36,033 bases of DNA from a virus. Below, in pieces: positions 6,952 to 14,296 of the stretch. The notes under the pieces are model-generated. The model did not search any database. It had not been told where the DNA came from and worked only from the letters and a program-made list of their open reading frames with translations. The stretch's first letter is position 1. Each line of letters begins with the position of its first letter. The translations under genes and the position numbers were made by a program. The stretch is from IMG/VR virus record IMGVR_UViG_3300018065_000038, positions 1 to 36,033 of that record, one strand, 5' to 3'.

Positions 6952-7647
6952 TTACACCTCCGTTTTGACCAATTCGCCAATGCTGACGGGAAATTTCGGT
7001 TTGACTAATTCGTAGACAGCTTTCGCGTACTCTTGAATTTCGACTTGACTATCGTGTGCTAGGCGTTGGTTAAGGAAGTGAGCGACTGATTGGAGCGATG
7101 CGGTCCAATAATAGCGTACGTACATTCCGTAAGCCGGAAGGAATAGGCGCGCTTGTTCGGCACAAACTCCGTTTTTGATTGCCCAACCGTATGCCATTTC
7201 GCCTTGTTCTATCAGACTCATTAGTTGACCGGTAAGTCTTGCGCCAATATCTGCACTGACTGGATCACCGCTACCTTGCTTCGAATTCTCCGGGGCTGAC
7301 CGCCATTCATCCGCTTGAGGAATATAAAAGGCAGGCTCTTCGGTAACATAGCGCCGGCTCGATTCGTTCCAAGCGTCCATTGTGTGATCGGATCCGACGA
7401 TATATTTCCAGTGCTGACGCGCAACCATTAACGGAGCATAGATTTCGAATTGAACCGTAGCATGTCGGAATGGCGACGTATGGCCTTCTCGCGCAAGAAA
7501 CTTAATAAGCCGGATGTCCTTCTCGGATAGATCGGTAGATTCCTTGTCGTAGGATACGCGGGCTGAGTTCACGACGGAAAGGTCGGAGCCCATTACGTTT
7601 GTTAATCGGACATAGCCGTTGTCGAGTACGTTACTCTTTTTGTTCAA
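6952..7647 (-). CDS. thyX: Flavin-dependent thymidylate synthase ThyX
   Basis: 231 residues, TTG start with AAGGAGG upstream. It makes dTMP from dUMP using FAD, NADPH and methylene-tetrahydrofolate. Evidence: SARVSYDKES near the N-terminus, GHTSPFRHATVQFEIYAP, MVARQHW, the signature end NESSRRY followed by EEPAFYIP, and RLFLPAYGMYVRYYWTASLQS with the C-terminal HDSQVEIQEYA segment. The family motif RHRxxSxNxxSxRY is only partly kept: the NxxSxRY half is intact, but the RHR half is WKY/DHT-like with extra residues between. This is an unusual ThyX subtype, although all surrounding blocks fit. Its neighbours dUTPase (supplies dUMP) and dNMP kinase (uses dTMP) complete the pathway. The 3' end is coupled to the 3D-domain gene. 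Confidence 0.9.
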   Translation of the reverse strand: MNKKSNVLDNGYVRLTNVMGSDLSVVNSARVSYDKESTDLSEKDIRLIKFLAREGHTSPFRHATVQFEIYAPLMVARQHWKYIVGSDHTMDAWNESSRRYVTEEPAFYIPQADEWRSAPENSKQGSGDPVSADIGARLTGQLMSLIEQGEMAYGWAIKNGVCAEQARLFLPAYGMYVRYYWTASLQSVAHFLNQRLAHDSQVEIQEYAKAVYELVKPKFPVSIGELVKTEV

Positions 7648-8135
7648 GCTGATTCCTCCTTAATATTATTTAGCTGGGCGAATTCCCCGTAATACAAAAC
7701 GGCGGCTTTATTATAAGCTCTTGCAGCGTCTTCTTTCTTTTCGTATAACCCGAGGTGAATGGACTTTCGATCTACTTGAATTTTCGCGACCCATTTTCCT
7801 CTTTGTTTATGCCAATTAACCCCACGATAACCAGAAGTATTGTTCGACTGCATACGTTTATTTGCATTATTTTGCGATCTAGTGGCAATTCGTAAATTCT
7901 CTCTTCTGTTATCGAGCTTGTTCCCATTAATATGATCAACATCAAGACCTAAAGGGGCGTTTACAACAACTCGGTGCATACGATCTTTTCTATATTTACC
8001 GTCTTTTCTATAACTTCTCATCGCGTACCCATTCTTATGGTAAAACCAACTCCATTGATTCAAGTAATCGAACATATCAGCATCCACTAGCGCTACCTTC
8101 CCTTTGGACAACTGAATCTTCGCAGTTTCCGCCAT
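7644..8135 (-). CDS. HNH homing endonuclease with AP2 domain
   Basis: 163 residues. The N-terminal part is the beta region common to phage HNH enzymes (ALVDADMFDYLNQWSW). The HNH core is MHRVVVNAPLGLDVDHINGN with KLDNRRENLRIATRSQNNAN. The C-terminus is an AP2/ERF-type DNA-binding domain: SGYRGVNWHKQRGKWVAKIQ and LGLYEKKEDAARAYNKAAV. This architecture is typical of free-standing homing endonucleases that spread between phages. It overlaps the thyX start by four bases and so has slipped in between a small gene and thyX without breaking either. No intron or intein is visible in the neighbours. Confidence 0.9.
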   Translation of the reverse strand: MAETAKIQLSKGKVALVDADMFDYLNQWSWFYHKNGYAMRSYRKDGKYRKDRMHRVVVNAPLGLDVDHINGNKLDNRRENLRIATRSQNNANKRMQSNNTSGYRGVNWHKQRGKWVAKIQVDRKSIHLGLYEKKEDAARAYNKAAVLYYGEFAQLNNIKEESA

Positions 8136-8363
8136 TTATTCGTCCTCCTTCGCTAGACTTTCGAAAACTCTTCGGTATTGTTCGTTAATAGATTGCGTAA
8201 CTATGTCCCGCGCCTTCTCTTTCGTAGTGATCCGAAAGGTACAATCGTCTTTTCCGTACAACCCGTGAGTGACAACATAATCGCGAAACAGTTCGTTCAT
8301 ATATTCGAGATCGCCCGCGCCGTAGAATTTTCCGTTAATGAAACAGGCGTATGTTTGCGCCAT
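8136..8363 (-). CDS. Small hypothetical protein
   Basis: 75 residues, ATG with GGAG eight bases upstream. It opens with a beta start (TYACFINGKFYGAGDLEYMN) and continues with a helical, charged remainder. It overlaps the dUTPase stop by one base, and its stop abuts the homing endonuclease start. No family recognised. Position in the nucleotide-metabolism block is the only hint of role. Confidence 0.55.
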   Translation of the reverse strand: MAQTYACFINGKFYGAGDLEYMNELFRDYVVTHGLYGKDDCTFRITTKEKARDIVTQSINEQYRRVFESLAKEDE

Positions 8364-8767
8364 TATATCAGCTCCTTTCCCATCGGCCCTTCGAAATATT
8401 CCGGATGTGGATTCGCCGCGTATCCTTCTTTATCACTCGTACCGTCCTGCCGCGCATGATTCTCCGCATTCTTCGCCATATAAACCTCGTAGATACTTTC
8501 CGGAGTAAGGCCTACGATTCTCGACAACGAAAGCAAGAAATGCCACATATCGATGACCTCGCCTTGTAACGCCTGCTGATCGATCTCCTTCGGATTTTTC
8601 CACCACTTCCAGTTAACTTCGCGCCTGATCTCGTCAATCTCCGATTCCATTGCGAGAGTAATTCCGACCACCCATTCGTCAGTTGTCTTATCGATACTAC
8701 GCTCGGTGATAATCCGGTTATCTAAAGCCGTCTGCATCTCGAACATTTCGTTTAGTTTATCCTTCAT
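8363..8767 (-). CDS. Dimeric all-alpha dUTPase (MazG-like superfamily)
   Basis: 134 residues. It hydrolyses dUTP to dUMP, keeping uracil out of DNA and feeding ThyX. The all-alpha signature is present: SEIDEIRREVNWKWWKNPKE (ExxE plus the tryptophan cluster), then LQGEVIDMWHFLLSLSRIVG (ExxD second metal motif), and NAENHARQDG with a GYAANP-like tail. This type differs from the trimeric beta dUTPases of many Bacillus phages. The start is preceded by CGAGGAGG. The short gap before it contains one copy of the dispersed repeat described at 34625-34770, so this gene may begin a sub-operon. Confidence 0.85.
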   Translation of the reverse strand: MKDKLNEMFEMQTALDNRIITERSIDKTTDEWVVGITLAMESEIDEIRREVNWKWWKNPKEIDQQALQGEVIDMWHFLLSLSRIVGLTPESIYEVYMAKNAENHARQDGTSDKEGYAANPHPEYFEGPMGKELI

Positions 8768-8783
8768 CCGAAAACCTCCTCGC

Positions 8784-8817
8784 TAATAGTTGCGTATCTA
8801 CTTTCGTTAATGGACGC
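8784..8817. promoter_or_regulatory. Isolated copy of the dispersed TGCG..ACTTTC repeat
   Basis: AATAGTTGCGTATCTACTTT (from 8785), followed by CGTTAATGGACG, matches the three tandem units at 34625-34770 in order and spacing. It occupies almost the whole 50-bp gap between nrdF (stop 8818) and the dUTPase start (8767), directly upstream of the ribosome binding site. On the minus strand it ends in a CTATTAG that could be a -10 element, but no matching sigma-A -35 is visible. Confidence 0.5.
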
Positions 8818-9786
8818 TCACTCGAAGTAGAAATCGTCATCCTGAAGCGCTTCGACTGTAGCCTTTTTGTAAGAATTTCCCTTTTGACTGAAGAAGTCGT
8901 GGGACTTTGTTTTTGTACTTAATCCGTTCATTACAATCGGGTTCGGTGTTTCATCGGCAAAGTACGGATCGAATCCGAGATTAGCCAGCGCCTTGTTTCC
9001 GTTGTATCGCACGAATTTCTTAACGTCGTGAGTAAGTCCGACTTGGTCGTATATGTCCTCGGTGTACGCGATCTCATTTTCGTAGAGATCCGCAAGTAAA
9101 TCGATAGAAAAGTCGCGAAGTTCCAGTTGTACGTCCGGTTCTTGTCGATTGTATATCTCCTGCGCGAGTAAACCGACATAAACACCATGAATCGCCTCGT
9201 CTCGAATGATTAACGAGATAATCTCGCCTGAGTTCGTCAATTTTCCCTGACCGGCAAAATATAACGGATAATAAAAGCCGCTGTAGAATAGGAAGCTTTC
9301 GAGATAGACCGACGCAACCATCGCCTTGTATAACGAAATGTCATCCCCTGGCTTAATCGCGTTGTATAGTCCGCCAATGATTTCGGCTTTCCGCTGCAGG
9401 TAGCGATTCGTCTTCACCCATTCGAACAGTTCCGTTATCTTCTCCGTTGGCGCAAGCGTCATGAAGATGTTCGAATAGGATTTCGCATGGACTGCGTTTT
9501 CCATCATCGCCATAAAATTCAGGACGGCTTTACGTTGGTGACCGGGTACCTGGGCGGCAATTAACGGCATACCTGTGTTTCCTTGCTCCGTGTCGAGCAG
9601 CGTCAGCCCCGCGAGAACTTTCATATACGTATCCTGTTCGTTGGCTCCGAGATACTTCCACGTTAGAAGGTCGCCGTTTAGCGAAATCTCTTCCGGCAAC
9701 CAAAACTGCTTAACGTTCTGTTCGTAAAACATCTGCGTGAATCCGTCGTCGTGTTGCGACCAGTTGGCCGCTGTATATTGCGTCAA
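8818..9786 (-). CDS. nrdF: Class Ib ribonucleotide reductase beta subunit NrdF
   Basis: 322 residues, TTG start eight bases after GGAGG, normal family length. It houses the metal-radical cofactor that activates NrdE. Ligand blocks are visible: LLDTEQGN (Asp), [15 protein letters not shown] (Glu, His and the nearby Tyr), [13 protein letters not shown] (Glu) and [13 protein letters not shown] (Glu, His). The C-terminus ends in the acidic/aromatic DDDFYFE-type tail used to dock NrdE. It lies 20 bases after nrdE and downstream of nrdI, in one transcript. No intron interrupts it, unlike the nrdF of SPbeta. Confidence 0.95.
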   Translation of the reverse strand: MTQYTAANWSQHDDGFTQMFYEQNVKQFWLPEEISLNGDLLTWKYLGANEQDTYMKVLAGLTLLDTEQGNTGMPLIAAQVPGHQRKAVLNFMAMMENAVHAKSYSNIFMTLAPTEKITELFEWVKTNRYLQRKAEIIGGLYNAIKPGDDISLYKAMVASVYLESFLFYSGFYYPLYFAGQGKLTNSGEIISLIIRDEAIHGVYVGLLAQEIYNRQEPDVQLELRDFSIDLLADLYENEIAYTEDIYDQVGLTHDVKKFVRYNGNKALANLGFDPYFADETPNPIVMNGLSTKTKSHDFFSQKGNSYKKATVEALQDDDFYFE

Positions 9787-9806
9787 TTATTCGTCCTCCT
9801 TTTCGT

Positions 9807-11906
9807 TTAAACTACGCATGATAAACAACCCTCCGCAGTCGTATCTTTAGTCCGCGCATAGTACAACGTCTTGATCCCTTTGTGATGAGCGTACAAGTCA
9901 ATTCGGTTCAGATCGCGTGTCGTCATCGTATCCTTTAAGAACAACGTAAATGAGATGCCTTGATCGACGTGCTGCTGGATCGTCGCGATCATATCGACGA
10001 CTTTGAACATATCCATGTCGTACGCTTCCTTATAGAAGAACCAATTCTTCGCGCTAAGCCCTGGCATCGGATAATACGTCTTGGAATTTCCGTATGTCCG
10101 TTCCTCTATGCGCTCCATGATCGGCATGACTGACGCCGTAGCAGACTGAACGTACGAAATCGATCCCGTCGGTGCGATCGCTAGTCTATACGAATGATAG
10201 AGTCCGTATTTTCGTACGTTGTCCTCCAGCCGAACCCAATCGATGCGTTCCGGAATTCCAACGCCTTCAAACAGTTTCGCGACCTTCTCCGTTTTAGGAC
10301 GGAAATCTCCTGCGACGTACTTATCGAAGTAGCTGCCGTCTGCATACGTTGATCCTTCGAATCCCTCGAACGTGCTGCCGGTTTCCTTCGCAATCTCATT
10401 CGACCTAACAAGCGACCAATAATTAACGAGCGCAAAGAATACGTTAGCGAAATCACGCGCCTCTTCCGATTCATAAGCGATCCCATTCTGCGCAAGATAT
10501 CCGTGTAGATTCATCGCGCCAAGTCCGATCGAACGCATCTGACGGTTAGCCTTAGCGACTGCCGGCGCGTTCTTGATGTTCGTTGATTCCGATACGACCG
10601 TCAGCGCATCGACTGCAAGCTTAACCGTTTTCTCGATCGACTTATTCGCCATCACGTTCGCAATGTTGAGCGAGCCGAGATTGCACGAAATGTCGAGGCC
10701 GATTGCGTCCGGTTCGCCGTAGTCGGTGTATTCCGATACCTGCGACGCCTGAAGCACCTCCGAGCACAGATTCGAAAATTTAACCTTCGAAATGTGATTC
10801 AGCGCATGAGCCGCGTTTACGTTATCTTCGAACATGATGTACGGGTACCCCGATTCGGACCGCAGAATCGCAAGCTTTTCGAGCAGCTGTCGCGGGTTGA
10901 TTTTATCTTTCCGAACGTTCGGATTCTCGACGAGCTTGTCGTACATTTCTCCGATATCCATTTCGTCAAGATGCTCGCCGTATTCCTTATAGACCGTATG
11001 TGGGTAGAAAACGTATGCGTCCCGATCTTCGCGCGCCAATTCGATAAACTTATCCGGGATGACGACGCCGATCGATAACGTCTTGACCCTTACGTCTTCA
11101 TCTGCGCTGATTTTTTTGGTATCGAGGAAATCGTTAATATCAGCGTGAAAAACGTTTAGATACGCCGCGCCTGACCCCCTACGCAATCCCATCTGATCCG
11201 CATACCGGAACGCATTATCGAGCAGCTTCATGACGCCGACGACGCCCTTCGTCGAATTCTCAACGCCCTTGATCGATTCGCCTTTCGCCCTGATTTTCGA
11301 TAGCGACAACGACACGCCGCCGCCGAGTTTCGAAAGCTGCATCGCCATGTCTACCGCGCGACTGATATCGTTCAGAGAGTCGCCCACTTCGAGAAGGAAA
11401 CACGATACGAGTTCGCCGCGTCGCTTCCGCCCGGCATTCAAGAACGTCGGTGTGGCCGGTTGATATTCCTGCCGGATCATCATTTCCGCAAACTCGATCG
11501 CCTTGGCTGCGTCTCCTTTCGCGAAGAACAGCGCACAGATGGCGATGCGGTCTTCGTAGCGTTCGAGGATCTTCTTTTTATCGTTCGTCTTGAGCGCATA
11601 GTCGTTGTAAAATTTGAACGCACTCATAAACGAAGGGAAACGGAACTTTTTCGCGTAGGCCGCTTTGTAGACCGCTTTTATTTCATCGAATGTATACGGC
11701 TCGAAGACCTCGCGTTCGTAGTAGTCGTTCTCGATCAGATAGTCGAGCTTTTCGCGCAGATCGTGGAAAAATACCGTATTCTGATTCACGTAATCTATGA
11801 AATAACTGCGGACGGCTTCGGCATCCTTTTCGAATTGAAAGCCTCCGTCCTTCCGTATCATAATTTCGTTATTAAGTTCGATATACTTCGCGTGCTTATT
11901 CGTCAA
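9807..11906 (-). CDS. nrdE: Class Ib ribonucleotide reductase alpha subunit NrdE
   Basis: 699 residues, TTG start. It reduces ribonucleoside diphosphates to dNDPs in the cytoplasm. The active-site cysteines are placed as expected: ELVSCFLLEVGD, the thiyl cysteine in SNLCSEVLQ/ISCNLGSLN, and the C-terminal redox pair in EGCLSCVV, which is re-reduced by a NrdH-type glutaredoxin. RRGSGAAYLNVFHADI, NLHGYLAQNG and APTGSISYVQSATASVMP are family blocks. No nrdH is seen in the window, so the phage presumably uses the host's. The gene is continuous, with no intein or intron. It follows nrdI by six bases. Confidence 0.95.
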   Translation of the reverse strand: MTNKHAKYIELNNEIMIRKDGGFQFEKDAEAVRSYFIDYVNQNTVFFHDLREKLDYLIENDYYEREVFEPYTFDEIKAVYKAAYAKKFRFPSFMSAFKFYNDYALKTNDKKKILERYEDRIAICALFFAKGDAAKAIEFAEMMIRQEYQPATPTFLNAGRKRRGELVSCFLLEVGDSLNDISRAVDMAMQLSKLGGGVSLSLSKIRAKGESIKGVENSTKGVVGVMKLLDNAFRYADQMGLRRGSGAAYLNVFHADINDFLDTKKISADEDVRVKTLSIGVVIPDKFIELAREDRDAYVFYPHTVYKEYGEHLDEMDIGEMYDKLVENPNVRKDKINPRQLLEKLAILRSESGYPYIMFEDNVNAAHALNHISKVKFSNLCSEVLQASQVSEYTDYGEPDAIGLDISCNLGSLNIANVMANKSIEKTVKLAVDALTVVSESTNIKNAPAVAKANRQMRSIGLGAMNLHGYLAQNGIAYESEEARDFANVFFALVNYWSLVRSNEIAKETGSTFEGFEGSTYADGSYFDKYVAGDFRPKTEKVAKLFEGVGIPERIDWVRLEDNVRKYGLYHSYRLAIAPTGSISYVQSATASVMPIMERIEERTYGNSKTYYPMPGLSAKNWFFYKEAYDMDMFKVVDMIATIQQHVDQGISFTLFLKDTMTTRDLNRIDLYAHHKGIKTLYYARTKDTTAEGCLSCVV

Positions 11907-11912
11907 TCGCGC

Positions 11913-12275
11913 TCACCCTTTCCGTAAATATTCGCTCACAAACTCGCGAACTTTAGCGACATCCTCCGTCGTGCCCGCAAGTTCGAACTTGTGAACGATC
12001 GGCACTCCGTATTCTTCCGCAATCAGATCCGCCGCCTTTGCGAAGTTACCGCCCCAGTTGCGATTGCCTGACGCAGCCACGCCCACCATTAAATCGCCAT
12101 TGTCCGCGAGGAAATCCCAAACGGTGCCGGCGACCTGACCGAATCCGTAAGTTCCCGTTACCAAGACGAACGTCTCCGTTAAAAGCATATCCGCCTTGAT
12201 TTCGACCGCAGGAAGGCCGGTCTTGGCTACGAATCGGCGGACGTTTCCGGCCAGCGAGTAGTAGGCGATTAGCAT
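11913..12275 (-). CDS. nrdI: NrdI flavodoxin-like RNR cofactor protein
   Basis: 120 residues. NrdI supplies the oxidant that assembles the dimanganese-tyrosyl cofactor of NrdF. The FMN-binding loops are visible: LIAYYSLAGNVRRFV (phosphate loop), TGTYGFGQVAGTVWDFL, and VAASGNRNWGGNFAKAADLI with the conserved GNRNWG. The start overlaps the stop of a small membrane-protein gene. The nrdI-nrdE-nrdF order is the usual Bacillus one. Confidence 0.93.
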   Translation of the reverse strand: MLIAYYSLAGNVRRFVAKTGLPAVEIKADMLLTETFVLVTGTYGFGQVAGTVWDFLADNGDLMVGVAASGNRNWGGNFAKAADLIAEEYGVPIVHKFELAGTTEDVAKVREFVSEYLRKG

Positions 12276-12418
12276 AACGACGCCACCAGCACTCCGATAG
12301 GAATTGCGAACATAACCATGACGACTACCTTTGCGAGCTTAGCTCTCGTGGTTTTAGCCTCGACTGTTGAAGCGATCCACGCAAAGTAGAGTAAGCACGC
12401 TATCGCAACGTATGTCAT
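12269..12418 (-). CDS. Small two-helix membrane protein
   Basis: 49 residues, too short for many gene finders. It starts MTYVAIACLLYFAWIASTVE and, after a basic loop (KTTRAKLAK), has a second hydrophobic stretch VVVMVMFAIPIGVLVASL. The ATG overlaps the upstream stop as ATGA, and its stop lies inside the first codons of nrdI, so translation is coupled on both sides. Two transmembrane helices and a positive loop suggest a membrane peptide. Function unknown. Confidence 0.65.
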   Translation of the reverse strand: MTYVAIACLLYFAWIASTVEAKTTRAKLAKVVVMVMFAIPIGVLVASLC

Positions 12419-12603
12419 TCGGAATCATCTCCGTCTTCTAATTTCGATAGTTCGTATTGTAGTCCGTTGATTTCGTCCTTCGCCGCCTCGATCTCATCTT
12501 CGAGGTACCGAATATCGTACCGGAGCTCCTCGATTTCGTCCTCATGCGTATCAATCTCAAACTCCAAATCCGCTATCATTTTTTCGATTTCTTCACGTGT
12601 CAT
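12415..12603 (-). CDS. Small acidic coiled-coil protein
   Basis: 62 residues, nearly all one amphipathic helix with heptads: EEIEKMIADLEFEIDTHEDE, then IEELRYDIRYLEDEIEAAKD. Very acidic, ends GDDSE. It overlaps its neighbours by four bases on each side. It probably oligomerises or pairs with the adjacent coiled-coil protein at 12600-12800. No enzyme motif. Confidence 0.6.
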   Translation of the reverse strand: MTREEIEKMIADLEFEIDTHEDEIEELRYDIRYLEDEIEAAKDEINGLQYELSKLEDGDDSE

Positions 12604-12800
12604 TCGATCGACTCCTTCCGTTTTAGTTCCGCCTCGATTTCGTCTTTTCGCGCCAGAATCCGGTCACGTTCGATTTCAAGTTCGGTTTTCTTCCGTTCAT
12701 GCCGACTGATTGCGTAATCAACATCGGTAAGTTGTTCGTCAAGCCATCGTAAGGACTGTCGCAATTGTGCGGCCGGGACGCCGTAGCATTCGTATTTCAT
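12600..12800 (-). CDS. Small coiled-coil protein
   Basis: 66 residues. A short N-terminal part (MKYECYGVPAAQLRQSLRWL) is followed by an uninterrupted charged helix (RHERKKTELEIERDRILARK). It overlaps its neighbours on each side by four bases (ATGA type). Together with 12415-12603 it looks like a pair of helical partners next to small membrane proteins. Function unknown. Confidence 0.6.
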   Translation of the reverse strand: MKYECYGVPAAQLRQSLRWLDEQLTDVDYAISRHERKKTELEIERDRILARKDEIEAELKRKESIE

Positions 12801-13066
12801 TGCGTTTCCTCCTCTACGTCATTTTGAACGCGTTTATGTTCGCGGTATGCGGTGTACAGTCGGTCAGCTAATCCGACGAGTAACGCGGTTACCATGAAAA
12901 CCACTGCAATTGTAATTCCGACTTTAACGACTGTGCCAACCGCTGGGACCGATAACAGTGCCGTCACGATGACAAAGCCTGTCAGACATCCTGCAGAAAA
13001 CAGTCCGAGTAATAAGGTGAGCGCAGCCAAGTACGCTAATGCTCCGATAAGTCGCTGCTTAAACAT
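12797..13066 (-). CDS. Small integral membrane protein
   Basis: 89 residues. Two long hydrophobic stretches cover about residues 7-40 (ALAYLAALTLLLGLFSAG and continuing) and 47-68 (VGITIAVVFMVTALLVGLAD). A charged tail (REHKRVQNDVEEETQ) probably lies in the cytoplasm. It sits in a run of membrane and coiled-coil genes upstream of nrdI. No family recognised; superinfection exclusion is one possible role for such prophage membrane proteins, but nothing here shows it. Confidence 0.6.
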   Translation of the reverse strand: MFKQRLIGALAYLAALTLLLGLFSAGCLTGFVIVTALLSVPAVGTVVKVGITIAVVFMVTALLVGLADRLYTAYREHKRVQNDVEEETQ

Positions 13067-13070
13067 TCGA

Positions 13071-13577
13071 TCACTCCAAATCTATTTTATAGTCGGTTGT
13101 AATCGTATTTTCCGGAAGATAGAATTCGTAAGTCTTCTCTCCGGTGTACTTTCCGTAGAAGAATCTCGCAATGGCCGACTTAAATTGCATTTCGTATGTG
13201 ACTACATAAGGCTGTTCGATATCTCCCTCTTTCATTTTCGAATCTTTAACCTTCGCTTTGTCTACGGATTTAAAACTGTCTTTCTCAACGACATAATAGA
13301 AGTATTGTTCTTCGTCTACTGTTCCGGAGCCAAGTATGAAGCTTCCCTTTGTATTCGAGTTATCCTTGATCGAATAAATCTCGGTTTTATGCGGATTCAC
13401 CGGTTCGTCTTGTAAAAAGAATGCAGGGATAAATCCGATTACAAAAACCAAAGCACCGACCGCCGACCCGAAAAGTATTCCTAGTATACATTCGATCGGC
13501 CCAAATCCCCACATGTCGGATATAAAGGCCCCAGCGAATATCACTGCAACGATAATCGATAGAATAAGTATTCCCAC
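13071..13577 (-). CDS. Membrane protein with soluble beta-rich C-domain
   Basis: 168 residues. Two N-terminal transmembrane helices (MGILILSIIVAVIFAGAFI and IECILGILFGSAVGALVFVI) are followed by a soluble domain: EIYSIKDNSNTKGSFILGSG, EEQYFYYVVEKD, VVTYEMQF and KTYEFYLPENTI. The alternating strands suggest a beta domain. I recognise it only as a kind of two-helix protein seen in Firmicute phages and mobile elements. Its neighbours are a RuvC-like gene upstream and a membrane protein downstream. Function unknown. Confidence 0.6.
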   Translation of the reverse strand: MGILILSIIVAVIFAGAFISDMWGFGPIECILGILFGSAVGALVFVIGFIPAFFLQDEPVNPHKTEIYSIKDNSNTKGSFILGSGTVDEEQYFYYVVEKDSFKSVDKAKVKDSKMKEGDIEQPYVVTYEMQFKSAIARFFYGKYTGEKTYEFYLPENTITTDYKIDLE

Positions 13578-14102
13578 CTATTCACCCTCCTTCAGTTTTA
13601 TAATCTTCTCGCGAATCAGATACGTCAGCGCCACCGCACAAGCATCGCTATGATCGTCTGTTGCGAATTTGTGGTCGTCAGGTAGTCCGAGCCATTCACG
13701 CACGCTCTCGGCAACTTGCGGCTTCTTTGCGTTTCCGTTTCCGGTGACCGTCTTCTTAACGTTGGCCGGCGTAACATGGACATCGACTTCGTATCCGTAT
13801 CGGTGAAGCGCCCGTTCGACGGACGACCATGTTCCGTGAATCTTATTGTTCTGCGCATAGTTGCGGCTTGGCGGCCATATCTCCCGAACGATTACGTCGA
13901 ACGGCTGATTATCGCGAACAAACAGCAACGTAAACGCTTCGATCTCCTCATACCGCAATGGCTGATCGGTTGATGCGGACGTTTTAAAGTGAGCGGATTT
14001 TATTAGGCGAGCTTTTCCGCCCTTGGCTTCGATGATTGCGAATCCCGGCGATGTTAACGAAAGGTCAAGGCCGAGGATTCGGATAGGCTTGGCGCTACTC
14101 AT
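13578..14102 (-). CDS. RuvC-like Holliday junction resolvase
   Basis: 174 residues. The RNase H/RuvC fold is clear: ILGLDLSLTSPGFAIIEA with the first catalytic Asp, DVIVREIWPPSRN with the Glu, the VKKTVTGNGNAKKPQVAESV segment (basic DNA-contact helix) and the terminal TDDHSDACAVALTYL carrying two Asp. It would resolve branched replication and recombination intermediates before packaging. The ATG at 14102 is chosen over an in-frame GTG nine bases upstream because it overlaps the previous stop as ATGA. It clusters with the polymerase and PD-(D/E)XK nucleases. Confidence 0.8.
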   Translation of the reverse strand: MSSAKPIRILGLDLSLTSPGFAIIEAKGGKARLIKSAHFKTSASTDQPLRYEEIEAFTLLFVRDNQPFDVIVREIWPPSRNYAQNNKIHGTWSSVERALHRYGYEVDVHVTPANVKKTVTGNGNAKKPQVAESVREWLGLPDDHKFATDDHSDACAVALTYLIREKIIKLKEGE

Positions 14103-14296
14103 GCGCACCACCGACTAAACTCGATATTCTTTGTCCTTAGCGCCTCCGCCGCCAGTTTTCCCGGGTTATCTGCACCATTTGCGATTGCCTGCAAAACAGC
14201 GACATACAGTTCGTCCTCCATGCTGTGCGCCACCTCGTCATCGTCGGCTGAAAGACGGATCTCTTCAACGAATTCTCTAACGTCATCAACCGTCAC
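14099..14296 (-). CDS. Small conserved acidic phage protein
   Basis: 65 residues: DDVREFVEEIRLSADDDEVAH, then a MEDELYVAVLQAIANG helix, LAAEALRTKNI and a C-terminal FSRWCA. The AH..ED.L...VL..IA.G pattern with a terminal RWC is one I have seen in small proteins of unrelated phages; no function is known to me. It is sandwiched with four-base overlap before the RuvC-like gene and directly after the nuclease gene. Confidence 0.55.
   Translation of the reverse strand: MTVDDVREFVEEIRLSADDDEVAHSMEDELYVAVLQAIANGADNPGKLAAEALRTKNIEFSRWCA

Noticed and set aside
8818-11906. Group I introns or inteins in nrdE/nrdF, as found in SPbeta
   Set aside because: Both genes are continuous, of normal length, with all motifs in order.
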